Positions 8,273 to 15,405 of a DNA stretch of 49,561 nt are shown piece by piece. Source of the stretch: Burkholderiales bacterium Ga0074133. GTDB lineage: Bacteria; Pseudomonadota; Gammaproteobacteria; Burkholderiales; Burkholderiaceae_C. The translations under genes and the position numbers were made by a program. The DNA lies in assembly GCA_001464865.1 (NCBI GenBank), contig LNEG01000168.1, positions 1 to 49,561 on the forward strand. The letters run 5' to 3'. Under the pieces are notes generated by a model, which was not told where the DNA came from, searched no databases, and was given only the letters and a program-made list of their open reading frames with translations. Position 1 is the first letter of the stretch; each line of letters starts with the position of its first letter.

Positions 8273-9055
8273 TCAGGCGCTGCCCGCGCCCAGGTCGCGC
8301 GAAAGCTGGGCAGCGGCTGCGCGCAGGGGCACATCCACCGAGCCGCCCCACTCGGGGTCGAAGGTGGCGATGGAGCCCAGCGTGGTGATGCCCAGCTCCA
8401 GGTGGCCGTCCGAGTCGAACACCGGCGCACAAAACGCCACGATGCCGGGCAGCAAGGTATCGACCACGCGGGCGGCGCCGCGCTCGCGCACTTCGGCCAG
8501 CAGCGTGTTCACCTCGGCCATGGTGGCAGGCAGGTCTGCGCGGCGCATCTTGACGGCCCGGCCAAGCTCTTCCTTGATCAGCGGTGCCACCACCTCGGGC
8601 GCCATGTGGGCGGCAAAGCACCGGCCGGTGGCCGACGACAGCAGCGGCATCACGTCGCCCAGGCGCAGGTTGGCGGTGACGGCCTGGGGGGACTCCTCCC
8701 AGTGCACGATGGTGGGGCCGTGGTTGCCCCACACGGCCAGCGCCAGCGTGTGCCCGATGCTTTCCATCAGCTCGGGCATGCGCTCGCGGGCCATGCGCAC
8801 GGCGTCCAGCCGTGCCAGCGATGCCAGCCCCAGCTTGAGCGCGGCGGGGCCCAGGTCGTAGCGGGCGGTACGGGCGTCCTGCACCACCAGCCCCAGGCGC
8901 TGAAAGCTCACCAGATAGCGGTGCGCCTTGGCCGCGCTCATGCCGCCGGCGGCCGCCACATCCTTGAGCATCAGCGGCCCGCGCGAGCGCGTCAGCCCCT
9001 CCAGCAAGGCAAAACCGACCTCGACCGACTGAATACCTGCACGTTCTTTGGCCAT
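8273..9055 (-). CDS. IclR family transcriptional regulator
   Basis: 260-residue regulator. The N-terminal winged helix-turn-helix (about residues 8-65: SVEVGFALLEGL ... AAKAHRYLVSFQRLGLV) is followed by an IclR effector-binding domain with SSATGRCFAAHM and FDSDGHLELGITTLG. It diverges from a fumarylacetoacetate hydrolase family gene with 160 bases between start codons, so it probably controls that gene and itself. ATG 9055 is preferred over GTG 9061, two codons upstream. The DUF3108 gene follows after 13 bases and may be co-transcribed. Confidence 0.93.
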   Translation of the reverse strand: MAKERAGIQSVEVGFALLEGLTRSRGPLMLKDVAAAGGMSAAKAHRYLVSFQRLGLVVQDARTARYDLGPAALKLGLASLARLDAVRMARERMPELMESIGHTLALAVWGNHGPTIVHWEESPQAVTANLRLGDVMPLLSSATGRCFAAHMAPEVVAPLIKEELGRAVKMRRADLPATMAEVNTLLAEVRERGAARVVDTLLPGIVAFCAPVFDSDGHLELGITTLGSIATFDPEWGGSVDVPLRAAAAQLSRDLGAGSA

Positions 9056-9059
9056 GTGC

Positions 9060-9110
9060 ACTAAAATTCGATTGTTTTGTTTAGTTAAATCAATTTACCC
9101 CAGCGTAATT
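9060..9110. promoter_or_regulatory. AT-rich divergent promoter/operator region
   Basis: The segment TAAAATTCGATTGTTTTGTT and the following AGTTAAATCAATTT are strikingly AT-rich for this genome and sit between the divergent IclR and FAH-family genes. It probably holds overlapping promoters and an IclR site; GATTG/CAATT-type half sites are present but no clean palindrome is seen. Confidence 0.45.
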
Positions 9111-9215
9111 CCGCTAGGGGCCCCGGCATCACTGGCGCACGTCGATGGTGGAGCAGGGCGCTCTGGTGGAGCCACTTTTCACAGAACGTCATCCCGAGAC
9201 AAAGGTCCTGCCACC

Positions 9216-10223
9216 ATGAAACTTGCTACCTACAAAGACGGCTCGCGCGACGGCCAACTCGTTGTTGTATCCCGCGACCTGGGCACAGCCCATTATGCGA
9301 CTGGCATTGCCAGCAAGATGCAGCAGGTGCTGGACGACTGGGGCTTCCTCTCGCCCCAGCTGCAGGACCTGTACGACCAGCTCAACAGCGGCCGCGCGCG
9401 CCACGCTTTCCCGTTCGACCCTGCCCAGTGCATGGCCCCGCTGCCCCGTGCCTACCAGTGGGCCGATGGCTCGGCCTACATCAACCACGTGGAGCTGGTG
9501 CGCAAGGCCCGCAACTCCGAAGTGCCCGAGAGCTTCTATACCGACCCGCTGATGTACCAGGGCGGCAGCGACGATTTCATCGGCCCTTGCGACGACGTGG
9601 TGGTACCCAGCGAGGCCATGGGCATCGACTTTGAAGCCGAGATCGCCGTGGTGACCGGCGATGTGAAGATGGGCACCGACGCCGACCAGGCCCTGGACGG
9701 CATCCGCCTCGTGATGATTGCCAACGACGTGAGCCTGCGCAACCTGATTCCGGCCGAGCTGGCCAAGGGCTTCGGTTTCTTCCAGGCCAAGCCCGCCACC
9801 GCGTTCGGCCCCGTGGCCGTGACGCTGGACGAGCTGGGCGACGCGTGGGACCACGGCCGCCTGCACCTCACGGTGCAATCCACCTGGAACGGCCGCAAGG
9901 TCGGCATGTGCGACGCCGGCCCCGAGATGACCTTCCACTTCGGCCAGCTGATCGCCCATGTGGCCAAGACGCGCAACGTGCGCGCGGGCTCCATCATCGG
10001 CAGCGGCACCGTGAGCAACAAGGGCATCACCGACGCCAGCGGCCGCACCGAGTGGCCCAAGGGCTACAGCTGCATCGCCGAAAAGCGTTGCATCGAGACC
10101 ATCCAGGACGGCAAGCCCAGCACCGAATTCATGAAGTTCGGCGACACCATCCGCATCGAGGTCAAGGGCAAGGACGGCGCCAGCATTTTTGGTGCGATTG
10201 ACCAGGCGATTGCGGCGCCCTGA
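9216..10223 (+). CDS. Fumarylacetoacetate hydrolase family protein
   Basis: 335-residue enzyme of the FAH superfamily, which hydrolyses or decarboxylates C-C bonds of diketo acids in aromatic or sugar acid breakdown. The metal-binding GIDFEAEIAVV block (E-x-E) near residue 137, the downstream ANDVSLRNL Asp, and GSIIGSGTVSNKG near residue 260 are typical. It is longer than 2-hydroxyhepta-2,4-diene-dioate isomerase types and carries an extra N-terminal domain. ATG 9216 lies 13 bases after an AAAGG site. The divergent IclR regulator supports an inducible catabolic role; substrate unknown. Confidence 0.9.
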   Translation: MKLATYKDGSRDGQLVVVSRDLGTAHYATGIASKMQQVLDDWGFLSPQLQDLYDQLNSGRARHAFPFDPAQCMAPLPRAYQWADGSAYINHVELVRKARNSEVPESFYTDPLMYQGGSDDFIGPCDDVVVPSEAMGIDFEAEIAVVTGDVKMGTDADQALDGIRLVMIANDVSLRNLIPAELAKGFGFFQAKPATAFGPVAVTLDELGDAWDHGRLHLTVQSTWNGRKVGMCDAGPEMTFHFGQLIAHVAKTRNVRAGSIIGSGTVSNKGITDASGRTEWPKGYSCIAEKRCIETIQDGKPSTEFMKFGDTIRIEVKGKDGASIFGAIDQAIAAP

Positions 10224-10509
10224 GCCATCGGCGCGGCAGTATCGGCCGTCATGTGCCGTAGCTTGTCGTTGCGGCTTGCGGATGCCCGGGTCAATTGTTT
10301 GTACCTTTGCCGTGCCGTCTCGAAGACAGCCCATGCGCTGCCGCTTGCCTTCAGGGCGGCTGCGCAAAGCATCTCCTGGGGTGCAGCCCAGCGGATCACT
10401 GCATGGGATTTCGTGAGCAGGTAGCTCTGTGAGCACGCACCAGCAGTCAACCCCAGTTGGCGCAGGCTTTTATCCGTCGATAGACTCATTTTTTTCAAAT
10501 GGGTGTCTC

Positions 10510-11505
10510 ATGAAGCTTTTATCGACAGGTTTGTTGGCTTTGGCGCTGAGTGGGTGTGCGGTGGTGCAACCGGGCGAACCCGCGATCTCCATCCTGGTCG
10601 ATCTGGACCCTGCCAGCGTTGACCGTACCGTGATTGTGGAAAGCATCACGGCAGACCGGTCTGGGGTCTTGTACCTCCCGGACCGGGTGACAAGCAGCAT
10701 CTTGCGGGTAGACCCCAAATCTCCCCGGCCTGTGGTGGTGGGCAAGATAGAGGCGCGTACGGTGGACGGAAAAACCGTACAGCCCATGCCTGGCGGCATC
10801 GCGTTCGACGGCAAGGGCGATCTGTACGTGGCGACCGGGCCGTTTGGTGAGGTCGTACGCATCGTGGCCGCAGACCTCAATCCCGCCAAGCCGGGCGTGG
10901 CGAAAACGTTTGCCACCGGGGTGCCTGGCGCTAACGGCATTGCTTTCGACAAGCGCGGTACCTTGTTCGTCTCAGGCGGTGCCAGTGGTGTCGTATACAG
11001 CGTCGGCGCGAGCGGCGGTGCAGCGCAGGCCGTGGCTCAGATCGAAAAACACGTACGCACGCTGCCAGATGGCAAGACCCAACAAGCCATCGTGGCCAAC
11101 GGCCTCGAGTTCGACGCGAAGGGCGTTCTGCATGTGGCGGACACCGCCCGCGGAGCCGTTTGGAAGGTTGTACTGGGAGCCGACGGCAAGGGTGAAAAGC
11201 CCGTCTTGGTGGCTCAGGATCCCATGCTGGCAGGGGCGGATGGCATGGCGTTCGATCCAGGTGGCAACCTGTGGGTCACGGCTAACGAGCTCAACGCGGT
11301 GGTCTCTGTGACCCCCAGTGGTGCTGTCAAGACGATCGCCAAGAACAATAGCCAGGGGCCTCTTGAGTTTCCCTCGGCGGTCGTTTTTGTCGGCAAGCGT
11401 GCGTATGTTTCTAACTTTGACACCCCCCGGCGTGACAACCTGGACGCCAACGGAACCACCGCCAAAGATGGTATCGGCGCATCGATTGCGCAGATAGTGC
11501 AATAG
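10510..11505 (+). CDS. Beta-propeller (SMP-30/NHL-like) lipoprotein
   Basis: 331-residue predicted lipoprotein. MKLLSTGLLALALSGC is a signal with a lipobox and lipid Cys16. Five repeats share the pattern G(I/L/M)xFDxxGxLxVxxxxxxxVxxV at about residues 44-67, 95-118, 141-165, 197-220 and 244-267, as expected for blades of an SMP-30/NHL-type propeller. Enzymatic function is not evident. Base composition is visibly less GC-rich than in flanking genes and the gene stands alone, so transfer is possible. The ATG at 10510 is chosen for the signal peptide; an upstream in-frame start at 10429 would precede it with unlikely sequence. Confidence 0.78.
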   Translation: MKLLSTGLLALALSGCAVVQPGEPAISILVDLDPASVDRTVIVESITADRSGVLYLPDRVTSSILRVDPKSPRPVVVGKIEARTVDGKTVQPMPGGIAFDGKGDLYVATGPFGEVVRIVAADLNPAKPGVAKTFATGVPGANGIAFDKRGTLFVSGGASGVVYSVGASGGAAQAVAQIEKHVRTLPDGKTQQAIVANGLEFDAKGVLHVADTARGAVWKVVLGADGKGEKPVLVAQDPMLAGADGMAFDPGGNLWVTANELNAVVSVTPSGAVKTIAKNNSQGPLEFPSAVVFVGKRAYVSNFDTPRRDNLDANGTTAKDGIGASIAQIVQ

Positions 11506-11836
11506 CAGCCGCAGTGGTCCGTGCACCCAGGCGAGGGGGGGACTCGCCGTGTGGGTGTAACGTTGGCATGTACGGATCGCAAACAACGGGTTTTGCTCGT
11601 GGTGGTCTCCAAGACTGCACACTTCTCTGGCCTACTGGGCGGAGACACCACGCTCTTGAATGGCGCTGAGCGCCAGGCCTACCACCGAAGTGACGCCACC
11701 TCCAGCCCATTGGCTGCACAGTCTCGCGCACAGGTGTCGTGCCGTGACCCTGCCTTCAGCAGAGGCGGCTGTGCGCGCTGTATGGGCATCGTCCCCCATT
11801 TGCCCGACAACGACTTTCCCATTCACAGAGGATCCC
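11506..11836. other. Gap without a recognised gene; 7-base perfect inverted repeat inside
   Basis: 331 bases between the lipoprotein and alcohol dehydrogenase genes. TGGCGCT-g-AGCGCCA at 11661-11675 is a perfect inverted repeat that could be an operator. No convincing coding frame; the promoter of the alcohol dehydrogenase gene is expected here. Confidence 0.4.
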
Positions 11837-12997
11837 ATGCTGAACTTCGACTTCCACAACCCCACCCACATCGCCTTCGGCCAGGGCCGCATTGCCGACC
11901 TGGCCAAACTGGTGCCCGCCGCAGCCAAGGTGCTGATCCTGGTGGGCGGCGCCAGCGCCGAAAAGACGGGCACCCTGGCCGAAGTGCGCGCTGCGCTCGG
12001 TGACCGCCAGCACGCCACCTTCGCAGGCATCGAGCCCAACCCCAGTTACGAAACCTCGATGAAGGCCGTGGCCCAGGTGCACGAGGGCGGGTTCGACTTT
12101 TTGCTGGCCGTGGGTGGCGGCTCGGTCATCGACGCTACCAAGTTCATTGCAGCCGCCGCGCTGTTCGAGGGCGAGCCCTGGGCCATCCTGGAGAAGTTCG
12201 GCCGTAACGTCACGCGTGCGCTCCCCTTTGGTGCCGTGCTCACGCTGCCCGCCACGGGCTCCGAGATGAACAACGGCAGCGTCATCACGCACCGCGGCAA
12301 GGGCGCCAAGCTGCCGTTCAACAGCGTGCACACCTACCCGGTGTTCTCGGTGCTCGACCCGACCAAGACCTACACCTTGCCGCCCCAGCAGCTGGCCAAC
12401 GGCGTGGTGGATGCCTTCGTCCACACGGTGGAGCAGTACCTGACCTACCCCGTCAATGCGCCGGTACAAGACCGCTTTGCCGAAGGCATCTTGCAGACGC
12501 TGATTGAAGTGGGCCCGCGCCTGCTGGCCGCGCCCGAGCCGGTGTACGACGACCGCGCCAACCTGATGTGGGCCGCCACCATGGCGCTCAACGGGCTGAT
12601 TGGTGCCGGGGTGCCGCAGGACTGGGCCACGCACATGATCGGCCACGAGCTGACCGCCACGCACGGCATCGACCATGCCCGCACACTCGCCATCGTGCTG
12701 CCTGCGCTGCTGCAAGAGCGCCGGGTGCCCAAGCAGGCCAAGCTGCTGCAATACGCCGAGCGTGTGTGGGGCATCACCACCGGCACTGACGACGAGCGCA
12801 TCACCGCCGCCATCGAACGCACGCGCGATTTCTTTGAAAGCATGGGCATCCGCACGCGCCTGTCGGGCTACGGCCTGGGTGCTGACGCCATCGGTCCGCT
12901 GATCGCGCAGCTGGAAGCGCACGGCATGGTCAAGCTCGGCGAGCAGCGCGAGATCACGCCTGCAGTCAGCCGCCGCATCCTCGAAGCTGCGCTTTAA
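11837..12997 (+). CDS. Iron-containing alcohol dehydrogenase (YqhD/BDH-like)
   Basis: 386-residue group III alcohol dehydrogenase, NAD(P)H-dependent, cytosolic, reducing aldehydes or oxidising alcohols. Nucleotide-binding GGGSVIDATKF lies near residue 96. Metal ligands appear in VVDAFVH (Asp and His four apart, near residues 192-196), then WATHMIGHELTATHGIDHARTLAI, with His residues spaced as in YqhD-type enzymes. ATG 11837 follows AGAGGA by 6 bases. No regulator is adjacent. Confidence 0.93.
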   Translation: MLNFDFHNPTHIAFGQGRIADLAKLVPAAAKVLILVGGASAEKTGTLAEVRAALGDRQHATFAGIEPNPSYETSMKAVAQVHEGGFDFLLAVGGGSVIDATKFIAAAALFEGEPWAILEKFGRNVTRALPFGAVLTLPATGSEMNNGSVITHRGKGAKLPFNSVHTYPVFSVLDPTKTYTLPPQQLANGVVDAFVHTVEQYLTYPVNAPVQDRFAEGILQTLIEVGPRLLAAPEPVYDDRANLMWAATMALNGLIGAGVPQDWATHMIGHELTATHGIDHARTLAIVLPALLQERRVPKQAKLLQYAERVWGITTGTDDERITAAIERTRDFFESMGIRTRLSGYGLGADAIGPLIAQLEAHGMVKLGEQREITPAVSRRILEAAL

Positions 12998-13038
12998 AAA
13001 CCTTTGCCCCGGCCGGGCCGGCATGCGTTGGCCCTGCC

Positions 13039-13059
13039 CGCAGCGCATTTCGCGCTGCG
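13039..13059 (+). terminator. Hairpin downstream of alcohol dehydrogenase gene
   Basis: CGCAGCGC-ATTTC-GCGCTGCG is a perfect 8-base stem with a 5-base loop, 41 bases after the stop. There is no U tract, so intrinsic termination is uncertain. Confidence 0.4.
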
Positions 13060-13120
13060 TAGCGGCGTTTCGTCGCAGGGCGCTGGAATCTGCACCTTGC
13101 CCTGCCTAAAGTGCCGTCAA

Positions 13121-13139
13121 GCCGCCCACTCCGGGCGGC
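13121..13139 (+). other. Hairpin just upstream of hydrolase start
   Basis: GCCGCCC-ACTCC-GGGCGGC is a perfect 7-base stem ending 18 bases before the GTG start at 13158 and 6 bases before its AAAGG site. It could affect translation initiation or end upstream transcription. Confidence 0.4.
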
Positions 13140-13157
13140 ATTGGCGAAAGGCGTACC

Positions 13158-14240
13158 GTGACCCTCATCCTGATCCTGGCCCTGCGCGCTGCAGGCCGCA
13201 AGACCCGTTTCCCGTTGCTGGCGGCCTGCATGGCAATGCTGGCTTTCACAACGCCGGCGTCGGCCCAGCACGCCGGCCTGCGCACCCTGGTGGTCCCCGG
13301 CAGCCAGCCAGTCACCGTGGCGCTGTTCTATCCCACGCAGGTGGCCGGCCGCACCGTGCCCATGGGCCCGTGGCAGCCCCGGGTGACGCCCGGCGCGCCG
13401 GTGGCGGCTGCGCCCCTCAGGGGCCTGATCCTGATCTCTCACGGCACCGGCGGACATGAGCTGGGCCACCACAACCTGGCTACGCGACTGGCGGCCGATG
13501 GTTACCTGGTGGCCGCGCTGCGCCACCCCGGCGACAACTGGGAAGACCGGTCGATGGTCACCTCGGGCCACTACTTCAGCGAGCGCCCGCGCCAGGTCAG
13601 CCGTGTGCTGGATGCGCTGCTGGCCAACCCCGAATGGGGCCCGCGCATTCCTGCCGGACGCATTGGCGCCGTGGGACATTCGGCGGGCGGCTACACCGTG
13701 CTGGCGCTGGCGGGCGCGCAGGCCGAACCGGCCCGCGCGGTGCAGCACTGCCGCAGCGTGGCGGATGACCCCGGCTTTTGCAGCCTGGGCAAGCTGCCTG
13801 CGCGGGGCGAACCCGTTGCGACAGCGCCTGTGCCGGTCGCCACCGCCGCGGCGCAGGGCGCCGCCCCCGCGCAGGACGGCCCGCTGGTCACCGTAGCCGA
13901 CCCTCGCATTGGCGCCGTGGTGGCCATGGCGCCGATGGCCGTCGTGTTCACTCCTGCCAGCCTTCGGGCCGTCAGCATTCCGGTGCGCCTGCTCGTGGCG
14001 GGGCGCGATGCCGTGCTCAACGGGCCCTACCACGGCAGCTACGTGGCCACGCACATGCCGTCGGCCAAGGCGAGCACCGTGCCGGGCGCGGGCCACTTTG
14101 CCTTCATGGCGCAGCCGGTGTGGCCGCTGCCCTCCGAGGCTGGCGATGTCGCCGCCAACCCCGAAGGTTTTGACCGGGTGGCCTACCACGCCACGCTGGA
14201 GAACGAAGTGGCGGAGTTCTTGGGGATGCAGTGGCGCTGA
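13158..14240 (+). CDS. Secreted alpha/beta hydrolase (dienelactone hydrolase/PAF-acetylhydrolase-like)
   Basis: 360-residue hydrolase. A long signal peptide reaches about residue 37 (hydrophobic MLAFTTPASAQ). The oxyanion-region motif SHGTGGHELGHH (about residues 94-105) and nucleophile elbow GHSAGG with Ser175 are clear. A late GAGHFAF supplies the likely catalytic His. Probably a periplasmic esterase or lipase. The start is GTG 13158 with AAAGG upstream; an ATG at 13230 would cut the signal short. A central Ala/Pro-rich insertion is seen at about residues 215-240. Confidence 0.88.
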   Translation: MTLILILALRAAGRKTRFPLLAACMAMLAFTTPASAQHAGLRTLVVPGSQPVTVALFYPTQVAGRTVPMGPWQPRVTPGAPVAAAPLRGLILISHGTGGHELGHHNLATRLAADGYLVAALRHPGDNWEDRSMVTSGHYFSERPRQVSRVLDALLANPEWGPRIPAGRIGAVGHSAGGYTVLALAGAQAEPARAVQHCRSVADDPGFCSLGKLPARGEPVATAPVPVATAAAQGAAPAQDGPLVTVADPRIGAVVAMAPMAVVFTPASLRAVSIPVRLLVAGRDAVLNGPYHGSYVATHMPSAKASTVPGAGHFAFMAQPVWPLPSEAGDVAANPEGFDRVAYHATLENEVAEFLGMQWR

Positions 14241-14395
14241 GGGGATGTCGGGCCTGCTGTGCGCACACGGCACGTGCCATGCTGTAGGCCAATGCCGCAA
14301 TCGTGCAGGCGCCACGGCACGCAGGCCGGATGGCTGCTACGGTGGCGTTTTCTGCACTGGTGCAGATCCACGCCACCACGAAAGCGACCCGCCTC

Positions 14396-15085
14396 ATGCC
14401 ACACATCCTCATGGTTCTGACATCCCACGACCGCCTGGGCGACACCGGCAAGAAAACCGGCTTCTGGCTGGAAGAGTTTGCCGCCCCGTACTACGTGTTC
14501 AAGGACGCGGGTGCCGACGTCACGCTGGCATCACCCCAGGGCGGCCAGCCCCCGCTGGACCCCAAGAGCGACGAGCCCGACGCGCAGACGGATGCCACCC
14601 GCCGCTTCAAGGCCGATGCGGCTGCACAGGCCGCGCTGGCCAGCACCGTGCAGCTCGATGGCCTGGCCCCGGCCGACTTTGATGCCGTGTTCTACCCTGG
14701 CGGCCACGGCCCGCTGTGGGACCTGGCGTACGACGCACGCTCCATCGCCCTCATCGAGGCCACGCTGGCTGCCGGCAAGCCGCTGGCCGCGGTGTGCCAC
14801 GCACCGGGCGTGCTGCGCGGTGCCAAGGCACAAGACGGCACACCGCTGGTACGCGGCAAAAACGTGACCGGCTTCACCAACGGCGAGGAAGCGGCTGCGG
14901 GCCTCACCGATGTGGTGCCGTTTCTGGTGGAAGACATGCTGATGTCGCACGGCGCGCTGTACACCAAGCAGGGCGACTGGCAGCCGCATGTGGTGACCGA
15001 TGGCCTGCTCATCACCGGGCAGAACCCGGCGTCGTCGGAGCCAGCGGCGCATGCGCTGCTCAAGGCGCTGGGCAGCCCGGCGTGA
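14396..15085 (+). CDS. DJ-1/PfpI type 1 glutamine amidotransferase-like protein
   Basis: 229-residue Hsp31/YajL-like protein. TGFWLEE (Glu at residues 26-27), FYPGGHGPLWDL near residue 99 and nucleophile elbow AVCHAPGVL with Cys134-His135 give the Cys-His-Glu set of this family. Members act as glyoxalase III, chaperone or deglycase-like enzymes in carbonyl stress. ATG 14396 is chosen because the conserved strand MPHILMVLTS starts there. It follows the hydrolase by 155 bases. Confidence 0.92.
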   Translation: MPHILMVLTSHDRLGDTGKKTGFWLEEFAAPYYVFKDAGADVTLASPQGGQPPLDPKSDEPDAQTDATRRFKADAAAQAALASTVQLDGLAPADFDAVFYPGGHGPLWDLAYDARSIALIEATLAAGKPLAAVCHAPGVLRGAKAQDGTPLVRGKNVTGFTNGEEAAAGLTDVVPFLVEDMLMSHGALYTKQGDWQPHVVTDGLLITGQNPASSEPAAHALLKALGSPA

Positions 15086-15101
15086 AGAGGCAGCAGGCGC
15101 A

Positions 15102-15168
15102 GTGTTCCAGCGGGCGGCCGGATGGCGCTCCTGCTGGTTGGCGGGGCGCTGTCGGGGCGCTGGAACAC
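15102..15168. repeat. 11-base perfect inverted repeat with 45-base spacer
   Basis: GTGTTCCAGCG (15102-15112) and CGCTGGAACAC (15158-15168) are exact reverse complements. The pair starts 17 bases after the DJ-1 stop and is followed at once by AT-rich dispersed repeat copy 2. It may form a long stem or be the ends of a tiny mobile element remnant. Confidence 0.5.
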
Positions 15169-15200
15169 GGAATTTTGGTCAAATCGGCCTGTGGTCGATG

Positions 15201-15240
15201 ATTTGATTGCTTCTGTTGCTATAAATTACATAGCATTCGA
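15201..15240. repeat. Dispersed GCTAT/ATAGC-type intergenic repeat, copy 2
   Basis: ATTTGATTGCTTCTGTTGCT followed by ATAAATTACATAGCATT is AT-rich. It shares TTGCTATnAATTnnATAGC (16 of 19 bases) with the reverse complement of copy 1 at 4701-4740. The whole 320-base gap 15086-15405 holds this repeat and the inverted repeat before it; I accept no gene in it. Confidence 0.6.
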
Positions 15241-15405
15241 CCCGAAGCTGCGAGTGCGGCAGCCTGTTGCCCCGAACCTGCGTGGTGACGCCTCTTTTGG
15301 CCTTCAGCCCGAAGGCTGGTTGCCAACAGCCAAGGCAAACGCCAACGCCAAAGCAGACGTGTAAAGGCGTTCAGGCACACAGGCCGCCACCATCACCCCG
15401 TCGGC

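Noticed and set aside
10064-10498. 144-codon minus-strand ORF after the FAH-family gene
   Set aside because: Half lies antisense to the FAH-family gene; the rest has no ribosome binding site or recognised motif. A decayed fragment cannot be fully excluded.
15122-15364. 80-codon plus-strand ORF in the gap before the molybdoenzyme
   Set aside because: It spans an inverted repeat and a dispersed repeat, has no ribosome binding site and no recognised family.
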